A stretch of 64,000 bases of DNA from Bradyrhizobium sp. AZCC 2262 (GTDB lineage Bacteria > Pseudomonadota > Alphaproteobacteria > Rhizobiales > Xanthobacteraceae). Below, one piece after another: positions 17,649 through 26,473 of this stretch (positions within the stretch are counted from its first letter, which is position 1; each line of letters opens with the position of its first letter). The notes under the pieces are model-generated. The model saw only the letters and a program-made list of their open reading frames with translations. It was not told where the DNA came from and made no database searches. Both the position numbers and the translations under genes were made by a program. Location: positions 6,944,001 to 7,008,000 of the forward strand of contig NZ_JAZHRT010000001.1 of NCBI RefSeq assembly GCF_036924535.1. The letters run 5' to 3'.

Positions 17649-18776
17649 TTATGCCTTCGGCTGGAAGTTCGGGTGGACGACGGCGCCGTCCTTGGTCAAA
17701 GCGGTCGCCTTCACCAATTCATCGTCCCAGTTGACCGCGAGCGCCTTGTTCGCCTTGTCGACCATCGTCTCGATGAAGTTGAATAAATTGCGGGCATAAA
17801 GGCTGGAGGCCGACTGCGCGACGCGGCCGGCGACGTTGGTGTAGCCGACGATCTTGATGCCGTCGACATCGACGACTTCGCCGGCCTTGGCGCCCTCGAC
17901 ATTGCCGCCGCGCTCGACCGCGAGGTCGACCAGCACCGAGCCCGGCTTCATCGATTTGACCATCTCGGCGCTGACGAGCTTTGGCGCCGGCCGGCCCGGA
18001 ATCAGGGCCGTCGTGATGACGATGTCCTGCTTCTTGACGTGCTCAGCGGTGAGTGCGGCCTGCTTGGCCTGGTACTCTTTCGACATTTCCTTGGCGTATC
18101 CGCCGGCGGTCTGCGCGTTCTTGAATTCCTCGTCCTCGACTGCGAGGAACTTTGCGCCGAGCGATTCGACCTGCTCTTTCGTCGCCGGGCGCACGTCGGT
18201 CGCCGTAACGACGGCGCCGAGCCGGCGCGCGGTGGCGATCGCCTGCAGGCCGGCCACGCCGACGCCCATCACGAACACCTTTGCCGCCGGAACGGTGCCG
18301 GCGGCGGTCATCATCATCGGGAACGCCCGGCCGAACGATTCAGCGGCCTCGATCACCGCGCGATAGCCGGCGAGGTTCGCCTGGCTGGAGAGCACGTCCA
18401 TCACCTGTGCGCGGGTGATACGCGGCATCAGCTCCATCGCAAACGCCGCGACGCCGGCATCCGCGATCGTCTTCAGCGCCGCCTCATTGCCGTACGGATC
18501 CATGATGGCGATGACGAGCGCGCCGCGCTTGTATTGCGAAAGCTCGGAAGCCTCCGGCCGCTTCACCTTGATGATGATGTCGGCGTCCTTCAGCGCGTCC
18601 GCGCTGACGGTGGCGCCGACGGCGGTGAATTCGGAATCCGGCAGGCCCGACTTGATGCCCGCACCCGGCTCGATCGCGACTTCGGCGCCGATCGCCTTGA
18701 ATTTCTTCACGGTATCAGGGGAAGCGGCAACCCGCGGTTCGGACGGATCGATTTCCTTGGCAACGGCAATCTTCAT
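17649..18776 (-). CDS. pntAA: NAD(P) transhydrogenase alpha subunit, NAD-binding part
   Basis: This 375-residue soluble subunit binds NAD(H) and pairs with PntAB and PntB. It starts MKIAVAKEIDPSEPRVAASP, like alanine dehydrogenase. The dinucleotide fold is at VFVMGVGVAGLQAIATARRLGA (GxGxxG), followed by VTATDVRP and the mobile-loop region. The start at 18776 drops a 12-residue in-frame extension. It is first of the three pnt genes. I see no clear terminator within the operon. Confidence 0.97.
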   Translation of the reverse strand: MKIAVAKEIDPSEPRVAASPDTVKKFKAIGAEVAIEPGAGIKSGLPDSEFTAVGATVSADALKDADIIIKVKRPEASELSQYKRGALVIAIMDPYGNEAALKTIADAGVAAFAMELMPRITRAQVMDVLSSQANLAGYRAVIEAAESFGRAFPMMMTAAGTVPAAKVFVMGVGVAGLQAIATARRLGAVVTATDVRPATKEQVESLGAKFLAVEDEEFKNAQTAGGYAKEMSKEYQAKQAALTAEHVKKQDIVITTALIPGRPAPKLVSAEMVKSMKPGSVLVDLAVERGGNVEGAKAGEVVDVDGIKIVGYTNVAGRVAQSASSLYARNLFNFIETMVDKANKALAVNWDDELVKATALTKDGAVVHPNFQPKA

Positions 18777-18909
18777 GAAGCCTCCCGGCGCGACATGCGC
18801 GCGCGCAAGCAAACTAGCGTCTTTTTCGCTTAGTTGGATACCGGTTTCGCAACCGGCATGCGTGCAATTTTCTGGCTACCGCCGGGGTGGCAGTGCGGGC
18901 AGCGATGTG

Positions 18910-19062
18910 TCAGGTCAGGAAGTAGCCCATCAGGGCGACGATGAGCACCACGGCGGCCGTGCCGTATTTGACCAGCATGATGAACCCTTCATAGGTCTGC
19001 TCATGGGCCGGATAGTCGTTGCCGTCAGCGGTCGTGTAGGCCACTTCGTTATGGTCTGCCAT
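18910..19062 (-). CDS. aa3-type cytochrome c oxidase subunit IV
   Basis: This 50-residue peptide is too short for most gene finders. It reads MADHNEVAYTTADGNDYPAH, then EQTYEGFIMLVKYGTAAVV and one membrane helix ending at FLT. The HEQTY-x-GF-xxLVKYG pattern followed by a single helix is the alphaproteobacterial aa3 oxidase subunit IV (CoxIV_aa3 family), which caps the core oxidase. Here it stands away from the main cox genes. It lies 133 bases upstream of pntAA on the same strand. Confidence 0.88.
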   Translation of the reverse strand: MADHNEVAYTTADGNDYPAHEQTYEGFIMLVKYGTAAVVLIVALMGYFLT

Positions 19063-19145
19063 CGGTATCCCCAGTCAAAATCCGCGTTTCTCGCGTGCAA
19101 TTACCGCAAAGCGCCTGGGAGGGCAACGGCCCCTCGCCTATCAGG

Positions 19146-19532
19146 TCATTCGGAAGGCCAATTATCCCGGATCCAGCGGCTCAGGCTTTCCTCGCTGACC
19201 TCGCCTGCGGCGAGGGAGAGGATGATGGCGGTAGCGTGCGCCGGGTCAGGCGCAAAGGGTATGTCGTTGCTGCGCAAGAAGACCATCATGGCGTGGAACG
19301 CGATACGCTTGTTGCCGTCCACGAAGGCATGGTTACGGGCGAGACCGAAAGCATAGGCTGCGGCGAGTGCAGCCATATCCCTCTGTCCGTAATTCCGTTG
19401 GTTGACCGGCCGCAAAACCGCGGACTCGAGAAGGCCGTGATCCCGAATGCCTTCCGGTCCGCCGAATATCGCCAGTTGCTCGGCATGCATGTCGATGACT
19501 TCATCGACATCGAGCCAAATTGGCTCGTTCAT
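19146..19532 (-). CDS. Fic/Doc-family toxin (death on curing)
   Basis: This 128-residue protein has the Doc layout. The N-terminus (WLDVDEVIDMHAEQLAIFGGPEGIRDHGLLESA) matches Doc toxins, and the active-site loop HAFVDGNKR is at 68-76. Doc proteins phosphorylate elongation factor Tu, and related Fic proteins AMPylate targets. The DGNKR form is nearer Fic than phage P1 Doc (DANKR), so the chemistry is uncertain. It overlaps the upstream antitoxin by four bases (ATGA), which couples their translation. Confidence 0.92.
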   Translation of the reverse strand: MNEPIWLDVDEVIDMHAEQLAIFGGPEGIRDHGLLESAVLRPVNQRNYGQRDMAALAAAYAFGLARNHAFVDGNKRIAFHAMMVFLRSNDIPFAPDPAHATAIILSLAAGEVSEESLSRWIRDNWPSE

Positions 19533-19810
19533 TTTGCAAGCGCCGCAAACGTATCGCGATATTCGTGCATGACCTGGCGGGCGATTTCCATAGTCCGCGC
19601 GTGCTTCGGGTTAAATGGCGAAAGCCGCAAGCTGCCATCCGGTTGCTCGACCGGATAGAACTTGTCTCCCTCCTTGAGATTGAGCCGCGCAAGAAGCTCC
19701 TTCGGCAGGATCACACCAACCGAATTGCCAATCTTCCGAATTTGAAGGGCGGTGTTCTCGAACTTGTAATCTCGAGAGGCCTCTTCCATGCCGCGAGGGA
19801 CTTTGGTCAT
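19529..19810 (-). CDS. AbrB/MazE-type antitoxin
   Basis: This 93-residue DNA-binding antitoxin has a swapped-hairpin domain, ALQIRKIGNSVGVILPKELLARLNLKEGDKFY split over about 20-51. A C-terminal acidic/helical tail follows (about 65-93, ARTMEIARQVMHEYRDTFAALAK) and probably wraps the toxin. Doc toxins are most often partnered with Phd, so this AbrB-type partner is an exchange seen in some proteobacteria. The ATG at 19810 (MTKVPRG) is preferred over TTG or other in-frame starts, since the palindrome at 19823-19841 then lies just upstream as an operator. Confidence 0.88.
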   Translation of the reverse strand: MTKVPRGMEEASRDYKFENTALQIRKIGNSVGVILPKELLARLNLKEGDKFYPVEQPDGSLRLSPFNPKHARTMEIARQVMHEYRDTFAALAK

Positions 19811-19822
19811 CGCACAGGCTCC

Positions 19823-19841
19823 GTTATACAATATGTATAAC
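19823..19841. promoter_or_regulatory. inverted repeat, probable toxin-antitoxin operator
   Basis: GTTATAC (19823-19829) and GTATAAC (19835-19841) form an exact 7-bp inverted repeat around AATAT, 13 bases upstream of the antitoxin start. Antitoxins of this type bind such sites to repress their own operon. The AT-rich arms could overlap the -10 element. Confidence 0.7.
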
Positions 19842-19965
19842 ATAGTCTTTCGACATGTTTAACAAATGTTTTACGTGCCATGGGCCCGCTGGCCCGCCGT
19901 ATTTCACAGGGGAGAGACCCGTTCGAGGTGGGGCTGAATATCGTCCTAGTGGGTCTGAAAATGCC

Positions 19966-20553
19966 CTACCCGACCACGAAGTCGAACCGCCCGGCAATCC
20001 GTCCCTCGTTCTTGGCTGTGCGCACCAGCAGTTCCTTGCGAAACAGGCCGTCGGAACGGTTTTTTGACTCACCGGGGAAATAGAGCTGGGTCGTCAACAC
20101 GGAACCATCGCGCGGCTGCACCTTCACATGGATATGGCGCGTGCGGCCGGGATAAACGCCGGGCACGATGCTGCGCAATCGATAGCGCCCTTCCGCATCG
20201 GTAAACTGATGGCCGCGCAGGCGGAAGCCGGAATTGTCGTAGCGGCCTTTATCGTCGGCCTGCCAGAAGTCCAGCAAGGCGCCGGCGAGCGGTTTGCAGG
20301 CGCGGGTGAGCACGAAGCCAACAAGTTCGATCGGCTGCCCTGCCATACCTTCTTCAAGCAGTTCGATTCGCTCAGGCGACGACGGCTTGAAGTATGGCCC
20401 TTCGGTCTGCGGTAATGTTACTTCGTCGCCGTCGTGGCATGCAGGCGTGGGAGCAAGCGGAGCCTGAGCGAAGCCGCGATCGATCGCGAGCATTGATCCG
20501 GCCGCGAAAACTCCTGCTCCAAGTACGACGCGCCGCGTCGGGGTGTCGATCAT
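19966..20553 (-). CDS. Tat-exported intradiol ring-cleavage dioxygenase-like protein
   Basis: This 195-residue protein has a twin-arginine signal (TRRVVLGAGVFAAGS) ending near AQA at 29-31. The catalytic fold resembles the protocatechuate/catechol 1,2-dioxygenase family. Iron(III) ligands are recognisable as Tyr105 (GRYDNSGF), Tyr134 (VYPGRTRHIHVKV), His140 and His142, with the family's LPQTEGPYF and TTQLYFPGE segments. Exported single-subunit members of this group have unclear substrates. The Tat signal implies folding with metal before export. No other aromatic-degradation gene is nearby. Confidence 0.88.
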   Translation of the reverse strand: MIDTPTRRVVLGAGVFAAGSMLAIDRGFAQAPLAPTPACHDGDEVTLPQTEGPYFKPSSPERIELLEEGMAGQPIELVGFVLTRACKPLAGALLDFWQADDKGRYDNSGFRLRGHQFTDAEGRYRLRSIVPGVYPGRTRHIHVKVQPRDGSVLTTQLYFPGESKNRSDGLFRKELLVRTAKNEGRIAGRFDFVVG

Positions 20554-20660
20554 GGGGCACTCCCCCTCCTGTCGTCACCCCCATCATGGCGGGCGACGGC
20601 GGCTGAAATTGTGTCCGCGCCCATCACAAATCCGTTTCGTGGCCGCGGGGCACGCGCCCG

Positions 20661-22523
20661 TCAGCCCATCTCTTCCAACTCGTCGATCATGCCTGCAATC
20701 ACCGACAGCCCGCCGTCCCAGAATTTGGGATCCTTGGCATCGAGCCCGAACGGCTTGAGCAGTTCGGAATAATGCTTGGTGCCGCCGGCTGCGAGCATGG
20801 CGAGATAACGCTCGGCAAAGCCTTCGGAGGCGTTCTCGTAGACCGCATACAGCGAGTTCACCAGGCAGTCGCCGAACGCATAGGCGTAGACATAGAACGG
20901 CGAATGGATGAAGTGCGGAATGTACATCCAGAAATTTTCGTATCCCGGGCGGATGTCGATGGCCGGCCCGAGGCTTTCACCCTGCACGCTGAGCCAGATC
21001 TGGCCGATGCGCTCCGCCGTCAATTCACCGTTCTTGCGCTCGGTATGAATGGCGCGCTCGAACGAATAGAACGCGATCTGCCGCACCACGGTGTTGATCA
21101 TGTCCTCGACCTTGCCGGCGAGCAGCGCCTGGCGCTGCTTGGCGTTTTTGGTCTGCGACAATAGCCGCTTGAAGGTCAGCATTTCGCCGAACACGCTGGC
21201 CGTCTCGGCAAGCGTCAGCGGCGTCGGCGCCATCAGCGCTCCATTTTTGGCCGCCAGCACCTGGTGCACGCCATGGCCGAGTTCATGCGCCAGCGTCATC
21301 ACGTCGCGCGGCTTGCCCTGGTAGTTCATCAGCACGTAAGGATGCGCCGACGGCGTGGTCGGATGCGAGAACGCGCCCGGCGCCTTGCCCGGCCGCACCG
21401 GCGCATCGATCCAGCGATCGGTGAAGAAACGTTCCGCGATCGCGGCCATCTCGGCGGAGAAACCGCGATACGCCGTCAGCACCATCTTCTGCGCCTCGGG
21501 CCAGGCGATGGTGCCGGTCGCCGCAAACGGCAGCGGCGCGTTGCGGTCCCAATGCGCGAGCTTCTTCTTTTTGAACCAGCCGGCCTTCAGACTGTAATAG
21601 CGATGCGAGAGCCGCGGATAGGCCGCACGAACCGAGCCGACCAGGGCATCGACCACCTCGCGCTCGACGCGGTTGTTCAGGTGGCGCGAATCCGCGACAT
21701 CCTGGAAACCACGCCAGCGATCGGAAATTTCCTTGTCCTTGGCGAGCGTGTTGGTGATGAGCGCAAAGGTCCGCTCATTGTCCTTGAAGGTCTTGGCCAG
21801 CGCCTGCCCCGCCGCCTTGCGCTTTTCCGGCGCGCGGTCCTGCAGCAGGTTGAGCGTCGGCTCGATCGCCAATTCCTTACCGCCAACCTTGAAGCGCAGG
21901 CCGGAGATGGTCTGGTCGAACAGCCGGTTCCAGGCGGCATAACCGCTCTGGGATTTTTCATGAAACAACTGCTCGACGCGATCTTCGAGCTGATACGGCT
22001 TGTCCTTGCGCAGATCCTCGACCCACGGCCGGTAATGGGCAAGTTCCGCTGTCTGCATCGCGCGCTCGATCACAGCATCGTCGATACGGTTGAGCTCAAG
22101 CCCGAAGAACAGCAAATGCACAGAAGCCGCCGTCAGCCGCTCGGAGACGTCGCCATAGAATTTGGAAATCGCCGGATCGACGCTGTCGCCGGCATGAACG
22201 AGGCCGGCATAGGAGCCGAGCCGGCCCGCGAGATCGTCGATCGCCTCATAACGCCTGACTGCCTCGGCAAGCCAGCTTCCGCCGTCGTCGCGGGCGACGT
22301 TTTCCCCGAGCTTGCCTTTATAGTCCGTTTCAAACGCTGTGCAGTCTGCATTCATCTTTTGCAGATCGCGCGCGATTTCGGACGCGTCGATACCGGAATA
22401 AAGATCGGCGAGGTTCCATTCCGGCAGCTTGCCGGTCCTGGATTTGGCGGTGGCCGCCTTGCTGCCCGTGGCTGATTTGCGGGACGTCTTGCCGGCTCGG
22501 GAGGTCGCAGATTTCACGCTCAT
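20661..22523 (-). CDS. pepF: oligoendopeptidase F (M3 family)
   Basis: This 620-residue zinc peptidase hydrolyses short peptides in the cytoplasm. The first 33 residues are Lys/Ser/Ala-rich and likely disordered. The body follows the M3B pattern, with the zinc motif HELGH at 413-417 and the third ligand Glu440 in LTLAETASVFGE. C-terminal substrate-binding segments (PGYENFWMYIPHFIHSPFYVYAYAFG, given here only as a landmark near residue 540) are typical of PepF. The length matches the family. It follows a hypothetical gene on the same strand by 44 bases. Confidence 0.95.
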   Translation of the reverse strand: MSVKSATSRAGKTSRKSATGSKAATAKSRTGKLPEWNLADLYSGIDASEIARDLQKMNADCTAFETDYKGKLGENVARDDGGSWLAEAVRRYEAIDDLAGRLGSYAGLVHAGDSVDPAISKFYGDVSERLTAASVHLLFFGLELNRIDDAVIERAMQTAELAHYRPWVEDLRKDKPYQLEDRVEQLFHEKSQSGYAAWNRLFDQTISGLRFKVGGKELAIEPTLNLLQDRAPEKRKAAGQALAKTFKDNERTFALITNTLAKDKEISDRWRGFQDVADSRHLNNRVEREVVDALVGSVRAAYPRLSHRYYSLKAGWFKKKKLAHWDRNAPLPFAATGTIAWPEAQKMVLTAYRGFSAEMAAIAERFFTDRWIDAPVRPGKAPGAFSHPTTPSAHPYVLMNYQGKPRDVMTLAHELGHGVHQVLAAKNGALMAPTPLTLAETASVFGEMLTFKRLLSQTKNAKQRQALLAGKVEDMINTVVRQIAFYSFERAIHTERKNGELTAERIGQIWLSVQGESLGPAIDIRPGYENFWMYIPHFIHSPFYVYAYAFGDCLVNSLYAVYENASEGFAERYLAMLAAGGTKHYSELLKPFGLDAKDPKFWDGGLSVIAGMIDELEEMG

Positions 22524-22567
22524 GACACTTTCAAAATTGGGAGGTGATCAGGAAATGGACGGGAAGA

Positions 22568-23011
22568 TCAGGCGAAAACCGCAAGCTGCGGTACGAACTG
22601 GACGAACAGCTCCTCGCCCTCGACGAGCCACGGCTCTGCCTTTTCGTGGATCGTGCTGCGAACAGCACACCACAATGTGATCGCACGTACCATCAGCCAA
22701 GAGGTCGACGGGACCGTGGCCTTGGCATGCAGCGCCACGAGTTCGAGGTTCCGATGCTCGAACAGCAGCCGGCCCGCTCCGTCTTCCAGGATGTAACGTC
22801 GGTCGATCCGCGATACGCACAACTCGCAGGCCTGATCCGGGAGCGGACCCAGCAGATAGAACTGGACGTCGCCCTTCTCCGTCATGCCGGTTTCCCATTC
22901 GCGTCCGGTTGTTGGCGCAATCGCCGCGCCGAGCCCCGCGACAAGAGTGCTCAGTTCCTTTTCGCTCCATTCGCCGCTGTCTTGTTTGCGCTCGAACGCA
23001 ACCACGCTCAT
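22568..23011 (-). CDS. unknown protein overlapping an XRE regulator
   Basis: This 147-residue soluble protein has no domain I recognise. It is a mixed alpha/beta chain with QFYLLGPLPDQACELCVSRI (two Cys, about 50-69), RRYILEDGAGRLLFEHRNLELVAL and ending in EELFVQFVPQLAVFA. The ATG overlaps the stop of the upstream XRE regulator by four bases (23008-23011), so the two are almost certainly co-translated and may form one functional unit. It has no membrane segment or signal peptide. Confidence 0.75.
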   Translation of the reverse strand: MSVVAFERKQDSGEWSEKELSTLVAGLGAAIAPTTGREWETGMTEKGDVQFYLLGPLPDQACELCVSRIDRRYILEDGAGRLLFEHRNLELVALHAKATVPSTSWLMVRAITLWCAVRSTIHEKAEPWLVEGEELFVQFVPQLAVFA

Positions 23012-23358
23012 TTGCTTTCCGCTCCGAACAGCAACCGGTACATTTCCGGCTCGTAGTACATTAACAGATGCCTAGCGAAGGCGGCCTGTTCAAGGCCCAG
23101 CTCGCGGGCCCATGCTCCCATGATTCCGGTTGGAACACGGCTGAACCCGTTCTCTACCTGCGAAATGAAGGTGTAATATTCCAGGCCGAGGCGTGCGGCG
23201 AGATCCGCCTGCGACAATTCGGCATCCGCCCTTCGCAGCTTCAGCCAATCCCCAGCCAGTTTGCGCAATTGCTTGGCATCCGGCGCAGCCCTGGCCGGCG
23301 GCCGTTCAGTGAAAACATCTTGATGTTTTGCTCGTTTCACGATTACTAAACTAGTCAA
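23008..23358 (-). CDS. XRE-family transcriptional regulator
   Basis: This 116-residue DNA-binding protein has a helix-turn-helix at about 45-95: WLKLRRADAELSQADLAARL, then EYYTFISQVENGFSRVPTG. The SQADLAARLGL...ISQVENG pattern is the standard XRE motif. The C-terminal part (ARELGLEQAAFARHLLMYYEPEMYRLLF) is a helical extension that may dimerise or sense. It overlaps the 147-residue unknown gene. The upstream gap is only six bases from a plus-strand frame, so regulation of its own promoter is plausible. Confidence 0.88.
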   Translation of the reverse strand: MTSLVIVKRAKHQDVFTERPPARAAPDAKQLRKLAGDWLKLRRADAELSQADLAARLGLEYYTFISQVENGFSRVPTGIMGAWARELGLEQAAFARHLLMYYEPEMYRLLFGAESK

Positions 23359-23418
23359 AACGAATTGATGGATAGGTCATGTTCCCTACCACAATTCCAG
23401 CTCGCGAATAAGAATCCG

Positions 23419-23760
23419 ATGGCCTTCCTGGACCGCAGCCAGATTGTCCGAACCGCCGACCGGGCTCCCCCGGCACCGGGCAAGGAGTTGCTGGCCGGCA
23501 TTCTGCTGACGGCGCTGATCGCGACCCTCGCCATCCGGAATCTGGTGCCAGAGGACGCGCTGGCGCCCGTGATCGCCACGCTGCTGTTCGCGGCTGGCGC
23601 GGCGACGGCCGGAGTAGCGTGGCTTTGTCGGGCCGGCCGGTTCCGCGTCATGTGGCTCGACCTTGCCGGAAGCCTGACGTTCATCGGCGTCGTGATCTCA
23701 GTTCTGATCGAGCCGGATCAGATGGTCAGGCTTTTCACCCTCTCGGATCAACCTGAGTAA
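23419..23760 (+). CDS. small three-helix membrane protein
   Basis: Starting at ATG 23419 (MAFLDRSQIV) the 113-residue product has three hydrophobic helices at about 26-42, 49-67 and 80-96. Between the second and third lies a basic loop (CRAGRFRVMW). No family is recognised. In-frame ATG 23368 or TTG 23365 would add 17-18 residues that show no signal features. It is divergent from the XRE regulator, whose product may control it. Confidence 0.6.
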   Translation: MAFLDRSQIVRTADRAPPAPGKELLAGILLTALIATLAIRNLVPEDALAPVIATLLFAAGAATAGVAWLCRAGRFRVMWLDLAGSLTFIGVVISVLIEPDQMVRLFTLSDQPE

Positions 23761-23880
23761 CGGGAACGCATTTTTCCGCAGTCCGACTGCGTCGTTTTTG
23801 TCTGCACGTCCAAGCCCGGGCCCCTCTGGCAGTTCAAGCGAACTGCGATGTCGGATTGGACCTTCAACGAAGTGGCCCGC

Positions 23881-24522
23881 ATGCTGGAATTAATCTCCTC
23901 ACAACACCTGACAGCGCTTTTCCAGGTCATCATGATTGACCTGGTGCTCGCCGGCGACAATGCCATCGTCATCGGGCTTGCGGCCGCCGGGCTTCCCGAG
24001 GGCCAGCGCAAGAAGGCTATCCTGATCGGCATAGTGGCCGCCACTATCCTGCGCATCGGCTTCGCGTCCGTCACGGTTCAGCTGCTGCAGATCATTGGGC
24101 TGCTGCTCGCCGGCGGCGTTCTCCTGCTTTGGGTATGCTGGAAGATGTGGCGCGAGTTGCAGATGTCGCATCATCGGCCGAAATTGCAGAGTCTTTCAGC
24201 CGCGAGCACAATCGATGCGCCTGCCGCCGCGGGCCATCAAAAGACGCTGAGCCAGGCCGTATGGCAGATCACGATCGCCGACGTCTCGATGTCGCTCGAC
24301 AACGTGCTCGCCGTCGCGGGCGCGGCGCGCGAGCATCCGATGATTCTGATATTCGGCCTGGCCCTTTCCATCGCACTGATGGGGCTCGCCGCCAACTTCA
24401 TCGCACGCCTCCTGGAAAAGCACCGCTGGATCGCCTATGTCGGCCTCGCGATCATCCTCTATGTGGCCTTCGACATGTGCTACCGCGGCGTGCTGGAGGT
24501 GTGGCCACATCTCAACGCTTAA
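23881..24522 (+). CDS. TerC-family integral membrane protein
   Basis: This 213-residue TerC/YjbE-type protein has seven membrane helices and two conserved acidic helix motifs, DLVLAGDNAIVIGLA and DVSMSLDNVLAVAGAA. These characterise the family, and members have been linked to metal (manganese) efflux or tellurite resistance. A His/Ser-rich cytoplasmic loop lies between helix 3 and 4. I start at ATG 23881 (MLELISSQHLTAL). In-frame ATG 23848 is possible. No manganese riboswitch is evident upstream. Confidence 0.88.
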   Translation: MLELISSQHLTALFQVIMIDLVLAGDNAIVIGLAAAGLPEGQRKKAILIGIVAATILRIGFASVTVQLLQIIGLLLAGGVLLLWVCWKMWRELQMSHHRPKLQSLSAASTIDAPAAAGHQKTLSQAVWQITIADVSMSLDNVLAVAGAAREHPMILIFGLALSIALMGLAANFIARLLEKHRWIAYVGLAIILYVAFDMCYRGVLEVWPHLNA

Positions 24523-24555
24523 TTCCCCGCGCCCTAAGGATGCCATTTCCAACAA

Positions 24556-24571
24556 TTAAGCGTCCGTTAAT
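24556..24571 (+). promoter_or_regulatory. CtrA-like box upstream of the sigma-54 regulator
   Basis: TTAA-GCGTCCG-TTAAT matches the CtrA core TTAA-N7-TTAA exactly, with T instead of C at the last position. It is 60 bases upstream of the response-regulator start, a normal promoter distance. Confidence 0.5.
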
Positions 24572-24630
24572 CGGCATCGGCGAAAGTGCCCCGATTCGAT
24601 ACATTTCAGTAGCGTGCGGGGAAAACCACC

Positions 24631-26121
<1,491 letters not shown>

Positions 26122-26473
26122 GCGGACAGACCGGTGCCGATTATGGCGCCTGCGTGGCAAAGATCGTGGCAAACCAACGACATCGCTGCTCGGAAGCTTT
26201 GGAACCGTGGCTTGGCGGTGACAGACAAAAGGCGGGGCGCGTGGCAAAAACATGCGACCCGATGCAAACGGGTAGTTTGAGGTCAGTTTGTCGTGAGTGT
26301 CCCGCATGGCGCTGGCTGCATGAGAGGGGCACATGTATCGTCTGCGTTTGAACCGTGGCGTGCAGGCGTACGACTGAGAAACGGATCGAGCCGGCGCTTC
26401 CCGCGCAAGCCGTGACGAACGATACCTAACGACTGTTCCATGCCGGGGCAGTTTCGCCCAAGGGGGTGTGACG
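26122..26473. other. intergenic stretch, no gene assigned
   Basis: These 352 bases separate the sigma-54 regulator from the L,D-transpeptidase. Short frames on both strands do not resemble proteins. I searched by eye for a -24/-12 sigma-54 promoter and found only wrongly spaced GG/GC pairs, for example near 26245. I see no other clear site. Confidence 0.4.

Noticed and set aside
26240..26310. Possible sigma-54 promoter upstream of the L,D-transpeptidase
   Set aside because: GG and GC pairs occur, but at spacings of eight or nine bases instead of ten.
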